A stretch of 64,000 nt of DNA from Halichondria panicea (lineage: Eukaryota > Porifera > Demospongiae > Suberitida > Halichondriidae), in contig NC_087390.1 in NCBI RefSeq assembly GCF_963675165.1, forward strand, positions 5,031,301-5,095,300, read 5' to 3'. A model generated the notes under the pieces. The model worked only from the letters and a program-made list of their open reading frames with translations. It was not told where the DNA came from and did not search any database. Every line of letters begins with the position of its first letter. Within the stretch, counting starts at the first letter, position 1. Shown here in pieces: positions 1 to 12,593 of the stretch. The position numbers were made by a program, and so were the translations under genes.

Positions 1-172
1 ATTATATTTGTTACATGTCCGCAATTATAGTTTGACTTGTACATGTATAGTACAATTATACATTGTACAAAATCTAATGCCACAAGTTACAGCTAGTGTA
101 CGGTATACACGTAGCCTCTTAGACCGAACCAGCTAACACATCCATCCCCTCCCTCTCCTTCTCCCCCTACAG

Positions 173-1189
173 TTCATGGCTGAGCACAGCCAGGCCGATA
201 TTGAGCTGGTCCACAGTGCACTGAGACCACTGCTCATGATGCTGGGGGACTATCGTAACCTCAATCCCACCCTGCTCCTGAGACTCACTCACATGATCGA
301 ACTATTCCCCACATCGTTCAACGAGAAAATGTGCAACTCTCTAATGGTGAGAGGAATGGATTGTTGTGATTCTGTGTGCTATTGTTGTTTTTGGAGTTGC
401 CATATTTGTGTAATTAAGTGTTTTTAAGTAAGTTTGTGGTGGCCATAACTGGCAAAGTGCCATGGGCTAAGTATATACATGTACGTAGTCAGTAGTGCAT
501 AATTATACACAGTCATACTGTAAAAGGTTTAGGCAGCTAAGATCTCAACTGAAGTCATGTTTTTATCACTAAATCTTGTCCCAGTGGACACCTTTCACCC
601 CACCCATCCCACACACGCCCACACCTTCACCCCAAACCCCCACACGCATACCCCTCACAGGCCCACCTCCGCAGTTGGATGGAGGTGGTAAGCTCCACCT
701 CTCAGATCCCGGCTCGTAAGGGAGATGAGGTTCAGATCTGTCTCCACATCATGAACATGTTCCACCTCCTACCAGCCTCCACCTTCAGACTGTTTGAGCC
801 ACTCTTGATCCTGGCCCTCAAAGGAGAGAAGGCCCTCGGAATTGAGGTGTGTGTGTGTGTGTATGTGTGTACGTGCGTGCGTGCGTGCGTGCTTATTACA
901 TGTACATATAATAAAATTATGTCATTGAGGTTGTGTTTCAATGTATGGTAGGCCTTAATACAGTTACTGCATGTGTGGCAGCACAGTGTACATGTATCTA
1001 TGGTTTTGTATTACTGACTGGTACATGTGCATCCATGTGCACATGCTTGGTGATAGTTAGTGGCTAGAATAGCTACAAATGTATATAAATGTAAATTATA
1101 TCTATGTCTGTCAGTAACAAATAATATTGACAAGTGAGATGTACATCTCCGTACACACACACATACACACACACATACACACACACACA

Positions 1190-1228
<39 letters not shown>

Positions 1229-2074
1229 GGGCAGTCCGTTTCGGCAACCTGTGTTAAAGTTTGCTCTCAAGTTTCCTTCCAACACGGTCGATTTTTTTCT
1301 GTGTCGTCTTTTTGACTCCGCCCTATCTCGTCTCTTTCTTTATTTCGTCTGTCGCAAGGAGGGTGCTCCGCTGGTTGAGTCACTGGCCACCTCCCCTCAG
1401 AAGATCATCAGCACTACATTCACTTTAGCTGTGAGTCTAGAATTATAATTATGCAGTGTACACCTGCATGTCCACTTGTCACACAGCTATTATAGTTCCC
1501 ATTAGATCTTATCACAGCTAGTGTCTATTATAAACAGCTACCCATTTCCCCAGAAAACTGTCCCTAAGAGGAAAACTCACATGCATATATACACATGTAT
1601 GTGTATTCACTTTAGGCACTGTTTTTTTAGCTATGAAAGGTCACCCTTTTGAAGTGAGTTTGCAGAATGTAGTTTGTATAGATAGCTGGCATGTGTGTTG
1701 TACTAGTTGATATAGTGAGTTCCTGGAAGCACTGTGTCAACCATTCCTCTTTGTTTGTCTAGATACATGTACTAAACAAGGGCCCTTAACCATTAAAATG
1801 ATTATTCTCTTCCTACATTGTAGGTGTATGCAACCTGATCACTGCCGCCCACCCACCCCCTCACTACACACACACACACACACACACACGTGCACAGTCC
1901 CAGCTGCTAGGAGACGACTCTGCCGTGAAGAGGCGGGAACTACAGTTTCAGGGAGTGTCCCTTTGTCACATGCTAGTAGAGGGGAATGAGGAATGGATAA
2001 AGGACCAACCTCTAATGGTGGACTTCCTCAGGAAGATGTGGGTGGCTGAGGCCTACCACAGCAAACTGGCCACT
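173..2074 (+). CDS. TRRAP: TRRAP exons 1-4 of the window (HEAT solenoid)
   Basis: Exons 173-346, 661-846, 1227-1430 and 1898-2074, all phase 0. The first starts after CCCTACAG and reads FMAEHSQADIELVHSALRP, then LMMLGDYRNL, a well-conserved TRRAP segment. The third reads LGSPFRQPVLKFALKFP and the fourth SQLLGDDSAVKRRELQFQG. These are alpha-helical HEAT-type repeats with no catalytic role. Donor 846 is followed directly by a GT/GC-rich alternating tract. Acceptors 1226 and 1897 are preceded by (CA)n tracts. The introns 347-660, 847-1226 and 1431-1897 show nothing else. The exon-4 start is chosen at the CACAG just after the CA tract because it gives the family-like frame. An earlier TAG at 1821-1823 would open an unrelated frame. 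Confidence 0.9.
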
Positions 2075-5000
2075 GTGAGTTCATGTGTGGGTGTGGTATT
2101 CATAGCAACCCTTCAGGCAATTTGATACCACAATGTACGCCTGTCTCTGTGTCTCTGTTTCCTGGTACACTGTACACATGTGCAGTAGTCAGCAGGTGTT
2201 TGTTGCCTAATTTTGTGAATCTATAGTAGATTCTGAGCATTACTCTATTTAAGGTGGCTGTAAATGTGTAGTTCAACGAAATTGAGCTTTTGAAGAACAA
2301 TACTTCAATACAGCAACCCTTCAGGCAATTTAACCACAATGTACATGCACCTGTCACTGTGTCTCTGTTTCCTGGTACATGTACACTGTGTAGTACACAT
2401 GTGCAGAGTCAGCAGGTGTAAATGTGTAGTCAAGGATTAACTGTGTACAAGAGTTCCCTATACTGTCTATAAAAATTAAGAGTCCTAGATATACAGCTGC
2501 TGCATTTACATTATAGTTCAGAGCTAGAAAACACATCCCATATTTTGCTTTCTGGCTCCCACTCTGCCTTCTTTAATAACATTAAGGTCATTATTTTTGC
2601 TCTAAAGAACAATATTTATGTGTGCATGGCTACTCTTTAATACAGAAACTAATTGTAGATAATGAGTAGTTTAAGCTGCTATACAATGTACAAATAGTTC
2701 AGTACTAGCGTCTCCTCCTTTCTTGCTCTTCTTGCTGATCATCTGAGGCGGTTGAAAACAGAGCAGCAAGTCCCCCCAATACTGCAGCTCCAGCCACACC
2801 CCAAGCTAACACTTCTCCCGTACTCCAACCATCTTTACTTTTTGGCTCCAACTCCGGTTTCTTTTCCTTCTTTTTTCCTAGCAGCTTCTTTGCGAGCTTG
2901 TTAGAGAAATGCTGGCAGTTGTTCAGGCGATAGTGATAGTCACCAAATTCTTCGAGACATGCGAGCCCCGTGTCCATGATATTTTCAGCAGTGCAAGTGA
3001 CATAACCAAGACACTGAAAATCTTGTTTCAGTTCAGTTTGAATATCAGAGAGTGTTGTGATGGGAATAACAACTTCCCTGGGGGCAATTTTCAACCAAAC
3101 GCTAAACCCTCGACTGCTTCTGTACCGAGGTGACTGGCATTCAAAGAAAAGCGAATAGTGTTCATAAATATACGAAGTGAATTCGTAGACTTTCCATTTC
3201 TGAGTTGAGTCCATTGGTGGCATGTCGTGTTTGTTCCATTGGTTTTCAACGTTGTCATAGTACCTCTGAATAGATAGTCTAGTTCTCTTGAAACCAGTAG
3301 CTGTAGCTGGATCACTACAACTACAAGTATGACACGACTCTGTGGTCAGATAGCCTGAAGCTGTAGCCATTATATCGCCTACTGGAGTTTGCAGAATCTT
3401 TGCAACACATGAATGAAAGTGTTGAGCACTGTGGTTCCTTATGTGGGAAATGCTCATACATTTAAGTAGTAAAACAGACCACAGTGTGTACACAAAATCC
3501 ATATAAGGAACGGGTAACGCTCTACGCTTTTACTGGTGTGTTGCAAAGACTCTGCAAACTCCAGTACCTGGAATTGACTCCTTTGTTTTGAGTTTTGTAA
3601 ACCTATATGTAGTACTTATCAGATAGTGTTTAGACTGTAGGTGTGTAAACAAATTAAGGGGGTGTAATGTATACTGTATAGTATACCTCTGTGTAAACAA
3701 ATGGCATCACATGATCACAAGGTACTGTATACATGCTTGTTTGTCCATTCTGCATACACAAATGATTGATTCTTAGCAACCTGAATATTATAGCTTACAA
3801 TTTAATCTGAATATTATAGCTTACAATTTAATCAGCTATCAAAGTTACTTACAAACTATAGCCAACCAACTTCTTGCTGTGTCTTTAATGTACAGAATAG
3901 GTCAATGTCATATATACAGTTACGCAGAAACACAAGGAAAGGTATTTAGATAACTATGTGTAATAATTATAATTGATTTTTGAATGCACACATAATAATA
4001 ATAATCATTATTACTTTAGTCATCATCATACATGTAGTAATCGTCATCGTCATCATCGTGTGAATGATTATGGTAATGATCGCTCTTGTTGCTTCCTAGA
4101 GCCGTGACAACAGCAGCTAGCCCAGCTCCTATAGCTCCCAATACTCCAACTCCAACACCTACCATTGTCGCTATCTTTTCAGAATATGTCCACGGTTGTT
4201 CGACTCCGAGGACTTTGGCAAACTTGCTGCAGAAGTGTTGGCAATTGTTTGTGGCCTCATCGTAGTCTCCAAACTCAGCTAAGCACTGCAATCCTTTCTT
4301 TATAATCGCTCTGGCTGAAAAACTGATGACTCCTAGCTTAGATGTACCAGTCTTTTTCTGCCTGACAATTGTTTTTGGTGTTACTACGTACTTCTGTTCT
4401 CCAGTCACTATTAATTCGAATGTGAAACCATTATTGTTGTATGGCTTGTCTTCACACACAAAGAACAAGGAATAGTGTTCAAAAATTCCTGGTGGTGATA
4501 GCTTATATACTGTCCACTGCACTTTTTCACTCTTGCCTGGCAGAGTCAGCTTAGCCCATTCTGTTTGTACTTGTGTATAGTAGCTCCGTACAGCATCATC
4601 AGTTGGTTTGAATCTCCTAGCCTTTGTTGTTACTCCACTAGAACATGCAGCGCAAACCTCTACAGCAGCAGTTGCCATAGTGTAAACTGGTTAGCTTCTT
4701 AGAAAACTAGAACTCCTGGTACTACCTGATGCTCAGAGACACTATAGTAGAGATACCACTTTTCATTAGAGCTATGTCAACATTACATCATTAATTTTGT
4801 ATCCTCAGACTTCTGGGAATTGTGACTCATAAACTCATTATGCATGCTTGGGTTGCACTAGACTGGAAACCACTCCCTTGCTTCTGGGCTCTGGGGACTG
4901 GCAAGTTGCCGTGTTGAGAGTTGTCCTGTTGGAATGCAATTAGAACAAACCACAAAATGCGTAATGCGTGGGTGATATTAGTTCAGCCTCGATAACAGAC

Positions 5001-8000
5001 CGCCAGTAAATGTACTTATACTCGAGGCCGGTAATATTTTGTGCAGTAATAGTTAGCGTGTGGGCGGTGGCACATGAGTATTGTGACGTATACATTCTTG
5101 TGGCAGCGTGACATTCCTCACGCACTGGGACAACTCTCAACATGGCAGCTTGCCAGTCCCTTTCTCCCGAGAGAAGGGGAGTGGTTTCCAGTCTAGGGTT
5201 GCACTACATTGACCACATCATGCCTTGCAGCACTAGAGCCACTGAGAACTGGGCATTTTCCACACTAATAGTACTACTGGGCTGTAGTTGCATACTCCCT
5301 ATTCATACACTCCTGGTATATATAGGTGTACTTCCTAGAAAGAAAACAGCACTGAATAGGTAATCTATGAATACACTTATATAATTATTTCCCTTGTTTA
5401 GGCTGTTTATAGTCACTCTTACAAGTGTGAATTAGCTTATACCATATAGTATACCCTCGCGAAAATATCCCACAGCTTACTAGGGGACTGGGCGTATAGT
5501 CGCGAATGGCGAGTTTTCAATTGAATATAGGAAAACCCCGAAGGATGGACAAGTCATACTCTTAGAGAGCTATCAGGTACTTTGTTTCAGCAAACCAAGG
5601 CAAGGTAACCAGCACAATTGGGTGATGACTTTGTTCTAAGATTTGTGTTAGTTGTTCCTTTTCTCTGCATGTAGGGCGAATTGTTCCCTGCATATACATC
5701 TTCACACAGAGAACTTATACGTCTGATCATGATAGCAAGGAGTAGAGTCTTAACTTAACTAGCTACTACTTAAACTTGCTTTCTTCAGTAACATTAATTG
5801 TAAACATGTGGTATTTAGACTGCGCATGCTCAAACTCTTGATTCTGGGTGAGCATAATTATTATCGAGTCAAAGTACCCTTGTGCAAGCAAAAAGAGGGG
5901 ATGGGCGTTTATAGATGGGCTTATTTTGCGAGGGTACTGTATAATTATAGGAGTTGTTACCCTAGATTATTATAATGTGTATGTGCTAATGAGGTCAATA
6001 GCAGAGCACGTTCTATGCTCCTATATTCAAGGATGCACTTATAATTATGCAGTTACTTTCGAGCCCCACACAGTTACCGGATGCCTCTGTGACGAGGCAT
6101 GACTCGATAACTAAAGTGTTTGTGTGATGAACCCCGAAAGTTATGCAGTCAATTATGGCTTCAGTTAGCGCTCGCGGTAGGCACATCAAACGTGCGCAGG
6201 TTGAACAAACTTTAATGATCTTCCCAGATAACTTTTGGCCTTATATATATACTGTGACATTACACACTTTCTGAGAATATCTTGTCTCTTCTATAGTCAT
6301 GCATGAGAACAAAATAATGGCCTTTGTGTATAATCTGGTACATATACTATAGCTGCCACTATAAATGGCCTGTGTGGCCCTTTGTGTAATCTGGTACACT
6401 AGCTAGCTGTCACTACAATGTCATATTCCTAGCAACTTAATTATGTACATGTGTCTGTACATGTGTCTGTATAAAAATTCTATCAATAGAAATCTATTTT
6501 TATCCCTTTCATGTTTTTCATATCTAGAGCACTTTTTGCTTTATACACCCTTTGTATCGCATAGCGTGAAATTCGCTATTTGGTTCAAAACCCCTCAGAA
6601 GAAATTTTCGTGGGTTATAATATTCGATATTCGCAATTCAATGCCAGGAAACCACACCCACCAAGAGCTTTGCATGTGAAGTATCGGTGCGCGGGAGTTT
6701 ATCCCAGTTTTGATTTTCGCGTTAATTGCTCTGCCCTCGAAAAACACAAATTATACATCTCACGAAAAATTTCCCACTAAAGTGAAGCCCGGCCTGTAAT
6801 ATATTTGTTGCATTTTTACCATGATACCATACTCTGTGTCAGAGGCAGTCGGACATTACTTGAGAGTTCACTAATTATGACCTTTTAATTACATTCCGGA
6901 CCAACATGACTGAATCTAGCTATAGTATGGGTATTATGTGCTGATAGGGTTAGGTCCAGTAACCATCACAGACACCAACACAACTACATAGTTGTCAACA
7001 GATTCAGCGACAGAAACCGTGCAGATGATTTATAAGACTAGCAGAAGCACAGTAGATGCTACTGCTGAGTCAGCAAAATATAAAGCAATTTGGCCTGGAA
7101 TGTCATTAATAGTTAATTATACTGAACCCTCAAGTGATGTCTGACCTACCTCTTATTAAGCGCATGCGCACACTGTTCCTTTTGAGTATAGCAAAGTTCT
7201 TTAAATCGTGATCAGTTTGAATAAATTTCCTGGCAGTTGTAATCATTCCTCTGGAACAGGTATCACAAGGTTCAGCAGCATTTGCCATAGTGTAAACTAA
7301 CTAGCTTCCCAGAAAATTGTGGCTGTGCAAGTAAACGCCGTTTTGTAGTCACTTGCATGTGTATAGTCATGCTAGGTGGTTATTCAATCATAACAAAGGG
7401 CACTAGGAAAAATACCAGCTGTACATAAGTACATGTACCTACATGCAATCTGCAACAGTAGGACAGTATCAAGCTTAATTAAGTACTGGGAGGAGTATGA
7501 CATGCCTCCTGACTCACTGTAGTTTTATATTAGTTATAGATCTCTACGTAGGCATTCCATATCTCAACCTCCACCTGCCCACGCTCATTTTCACCCTTCT
7601 ACCCTCACGCGACTTTGCGATACAGGCTCTGCTTTTTCTTTATCTTATTGAACGATTGTGATAAAGAACAGAAAATGCAAATGCTCGGACAGGATGTGTG
7701 CATGCATATACTGCTATCTACATTTATTAATGTAAATCTATTTTTAGCACTTTCATGCATTCTGTAATAATATTTAAACATCCATATTACATGCACTTTA
7801 TACATGCAAGGCATCGGCACACTAGCTATAGCTGTTCCCTTTGTCTTCGGTATCAAAGTGAAACAACATTATACATGTGCACTGCACGTGAGTATATTGC
7901 AATAGTCAGAAATAATACAGTGATGCTGAGTTTCAAGTCTATACAGCATATAGTTTCAGTGCCTCCTTTTTTGCTTTCCTTGATGATCACCTGACGCGCT

Positions 8001-11000
8001 TGAGTACAGAGCCCATCCTAAAACGCCGGCTGCTACTAGTCCTAGTCCAACCTTTTCACCATCTGTCCATGGTTGCGAAATATGTAGCTCTCCAGCAAAC
8101 TTGCTGCAGAAGGATTGGCAGTTGTTTGTGATCTTGTGGTAGTTTCCAAACTTGGCTAAGCAATTCAATCCTTGATTCATGATCGCTTCGGCTGAATCCT
8201 GAATGACTCCTAGCTTGGTTGTACCACTGCCTTTCTGCCTGATGGTTGTTTTTGGAGTGACGTAGTTTCCAGATTGCCCTCCAACAACACATACTAGCTC
8301 GAATGTGAATCCAGGGCTTCCACGATATGCTGTGTCTTCACACAAAAAGAGCAAGGAAAAGTGTTTCCATAGTCCTGGTGATAGCTTGTATACTGTCCAC
8401 TTCACTTTTTCAGTAATGCCTGGCAGCTGCGGTTTGAGAGCCCATTCGGTGTCTACTTCTGAAAAATAGCTTTGTATGACAGCCTGATCAGTTAGTTGAA
8501 ACCCCCTAGCACTTGTGATTATCTCTCCACTGGAACTTGTACCACTTGTCATACTGTAATGTAAAGTAGATTCCTTGTTTAATTCTCTCCACTTGTGGTA
8601 AAAGTATGCCTCTTGACTTTCAAAAGCATGCAATGTTGTAATGCCTTGCAACCATGAATAACATTAATTTTAATTCCAATGATGTAATTGCCTGCAAACC
8701 ATGAATAACAATTCATTTAAATCCATGCAGTCTTCTTACCAGAAGAGTGATACTACTTAAATAACTAGAGCACTGAAGTGCTAACCCTCGGCTGTATAAT
8801 CTATAGAAACCAGAAGAGTGTTGTGACAATTGAAGTTGGCTCTCCCTCTATAGTAGGTAGTTCATCAGGAAGAGCCAGTGTTTCCAGGCACTACAATGAT
8901 AAAGAAGCAACAAACTACTTTTTAATAGAGACCGGTAAATGATCACTTCAGCTGCAAATATGTAGATCTATACCTCGAATAAAAGTCTGTAAGTTTAGCT
9001 TTTGCTTGCTTTTATATAACAACGAAGCTTTAACATCAAAATCTGCCACAATTAAAACTGTTGTTTGAAGGCTACCCATGCTTTAAACGCAGTGCTGTGG
9101 CATCCAGGTGAGTAGACTCAGATGTTACACAAACAAACAAACCAACGTACTATATATACCCGTGGCCGCCCACGCGTGCCTCGGGTAATAATCACCTACA
9201 TAGCTAACACCAGATTTATAGTTTGGAATTAAACATGGACATACACATACAGTATTCCCTATAGGAACTAGCTGTGTATATATACACTGTAAGAGTATGT
9301 GATGATAATGTGGAAGTGTATAAAAGGAAGTGAATAGTGAATAGAAGTATCATTAATAAAACCATGCAGTACCATGCATGCATGACATAATTATGTTTTC
9401 ACCATAATTATTTGCTCCCTCCCCATTAGGACAACATCAAGCTCAAGTACTGGGAGGAGTGCTCTATGCTAGTGACATGCCTCCTGACTCACTGCAAGCA
9501 TCACCATGACGACGTGACCACACTATTCCAACTGCTCCGTGTATTCACCACTCGTCATGTCAAATCGTTTCATTTCCTCACCTCTTATTTGGAGAACGAT
9601 GTGGCAAAGCTGTACCCCATTGCAGAGAAGAGAGTGGTCTTCTTCAAGTTTGTGGAACTGTTTACTGATACTGAGTTCCCACAAGAGCTCAAGGGAAAGG
9701 TTGGTACTAATACACGTAGTTATTGTAGAAGCTATACCTGTATTTTCAAGGTTACTGTATTGAATTTGGTTTGTTTCACTGTATATGCATGTATATAGAA
9801 GGGGTGGGTGAGTTTTTGGTAAGTGACAAACATGATACTGGGTTAGTATCTATAACTGTGTGCATTACATTCAGGTGTATGTACGTAATAAAGATTTTAT
9901 AAGTTCGTGTGCTACAGTTCATTGACATTGCCCAATGATCCATGATATAATTATTTCAATCCTTCCCCCCCCCCCCCCCACACACACACACTCACATGCA
10001 CAGATTCTTCAGTACATTCTGATCCCCATGTTCACGGCCACGTTTGAAGAGGGCAAAGGTGACGAGTTGCTGGGGGGAGCCCCTGATCCGGAGCATGATA
10101 ACGATGAGAATATTATCAGTGTGTTTATCAACAAAGTCATCAATCCAGACAAACCTTTTGGATCTTCAGTAAGTGTATATGTGATGTGTAGTTGGACGTA
10201 CAACTACACATTTGTGAGCCAAACTAGGCCTTTGTTTAAGACTAAACACGAGACATTCCTTATGTACAATCATGCATGTTTGAAAGCCGCTATAGTAGTG
10301 CGAAGTGAATCAATTTTTCTAGAATAATATATTTACTTATTAGCAGTAGCATAACTCTGCATTCTATGTAATAGATGTAATAGATACAGCGTGAGACCAA
10401 ATGTTGTATGCAATATACGGGCACAAACCCGAGGGCAAGCTGCCTGTATATTGTACAACACAAGGGTTCTCATTAGCACTATAAATGTGTTTTATAACAC
10501 GACAACCCTTACCAAAATGAATGATGCCTAAGAGGCTGTGTGACCGTGTAATAAGAATATTACGTGGAAGGGAGTGTATGCATGACTTTTATTACACGCT
10601 TGTTACCTGATAACGTGATATAAAGATGTTATAGCAAGCCATGCAAATTTAGGAGGTTGTCATTGTACCAATCATTCATTGCAGCAATTATTATAACAAT
10701 ATTGTGTACAGCACATGTGTATAGACATTGTCCAAAAAAACCATACTGCACCCTTTGTAACACCCTTTTATCGAAATACTTTCTCAACTGCATGTCCCAC
10801 TCCTTTCACAGCACCTACAAATGCACCTATCATCATCTGATGTGCTATCTGTGCAGGTTCTGCTATACGTACTGCATGTCTTCTCCCGTCTCCAGGGTCA
10901 TGCCTCTTCTTAGGGTGGCAAGCAACCTTCCTTTGTTTTGGACTAGCTTGTTGTTGGTCTCTATTAGCGGGCACCTTCTTCGGAATAACAGAATGGCAAG

Positions 11001-12504
11001 CAACTTTCCCAAATCCTCCACAAGCTTGTTGTAGGTTTTCATTAGCAGTAACAAGTTCAATGTCAGCCTTTGTCTGTGGGTGGATCTTGTCTAGTTGAAA
11101 CTCTGCTGTGATCTCCTCGATTCGTTTCAATAGAGGTGTCCTCATTTTCAACACCTCGCCCACTGTTCCGGTATCGAGAACAGCTGTAGCATACTCAAAG
11201 CAGCTGCTCATCTTTGCTTCGGTCATCTCTACGTAGCTCCTCTGCATTGCTAGCTCTTCTAGTTTCTGCTGGGTCAGCATATGTAATCTAGCTACTAATT
11301 CCGCTCTCCGTTTTTCCAGAAGTTGGTGTAGGTGGTCAATTTCGCTGTGTATGTCAGCTTCAACAGTGTCTCTCTGGTCATTCACTTCTTGCCTCCTAGT
11401 TTCGAAGATACTCAAAGCATTACTCACTTTGTATAGCTTTGTCTTGAGCTGTTTAACACTTCTAAATGTTTCCTTTTTGTGTTTTTGGTAGACCTCCCTA
11501 GCCAAGTTGTAATCATGATTTCTGTGCAAACGAATAGTACAATCGTTACAGATCAGTTCTGAGCAAGTCTCGCAGTAGATCCTTGCCTCCATGTCGGAAT
11601 GTTTCTCGCATTTCACCGATGGCTGTTTGGTTGGGGCAAGCTTTCCCACTGCATTGGCTTCAACTTTGTTTATGCCCACTATTTGGTGCCCATAATTCAT
11701 CTTCCATGCATTGTGAGCTTGTGTACAATCATCACAGATAAACATACCACACTGACGACAGTATTTGGTTGCATTTTTGTCTGTACAGTTTTCACATTTT
11801 GTGTTCTTGGCTTTCTGAAGTGATTCTTGTATTTCGAAGAGGTGCTCGATATGGAAGTCTGTTTGTAGTCCCACTACTCCATTGGCTGGTAGAGGTACGA
11901 GGTACCGACAGGTGGGGCAGGTAAGGGACTGTCCCTTGCTAGCTTGAACCACTAGTTTCTCGAGACAAGGTGATTTACAGAAGATGTGGAAACAGGGCAA
12001 TAGTTTCGGCTCCTTGAAGTTGTCGAGACAAATGGAGCATTCTAGTTTAGAGTCGATCTTCTTCAGAGCTTCTTCGGCAATTTTGGGTAGCTCAGCCATT
12101 GTGCTGTAGAACTGTAATATTGTGCAAATCAGTTATAAATTACTTAGCTAAAACATTAACTTAATACATGTAACTGGGTGGTCAATACTTGAATTATCTA
12201 TATACGTACCGTACCTGATTCTAAAAAGGGTTGCCTGGTGGGTCTTGTAGGCGATTGTTGGGTATAATAGTCACGTGAGTTGCTTGCATTTGTGTGGACT
12301 CTGTGGAACCACACATCACACCAACAAAAGGCAACAATGCCATATTTACTCTTGTACATGCAGGATTGCCAATTTCATTTCACATGAACTGTCAATGACA
12401 TAATCGTTTCCTAGCCTCGATTCCTATCGATAAAAAGGGTCTAGATCGAGGCTACTATTCTCCTACATGTACATGAATATAGCTGTTGTAGTCTCAGTTT
12501 CAAT

Positions 12505-12593
<89 letters not shown>

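Noticed and set aside
1011-1285. Cys/Val-rich minus-strand frames
   Set aside because: These are translations of the TG strand of a microsatellite.
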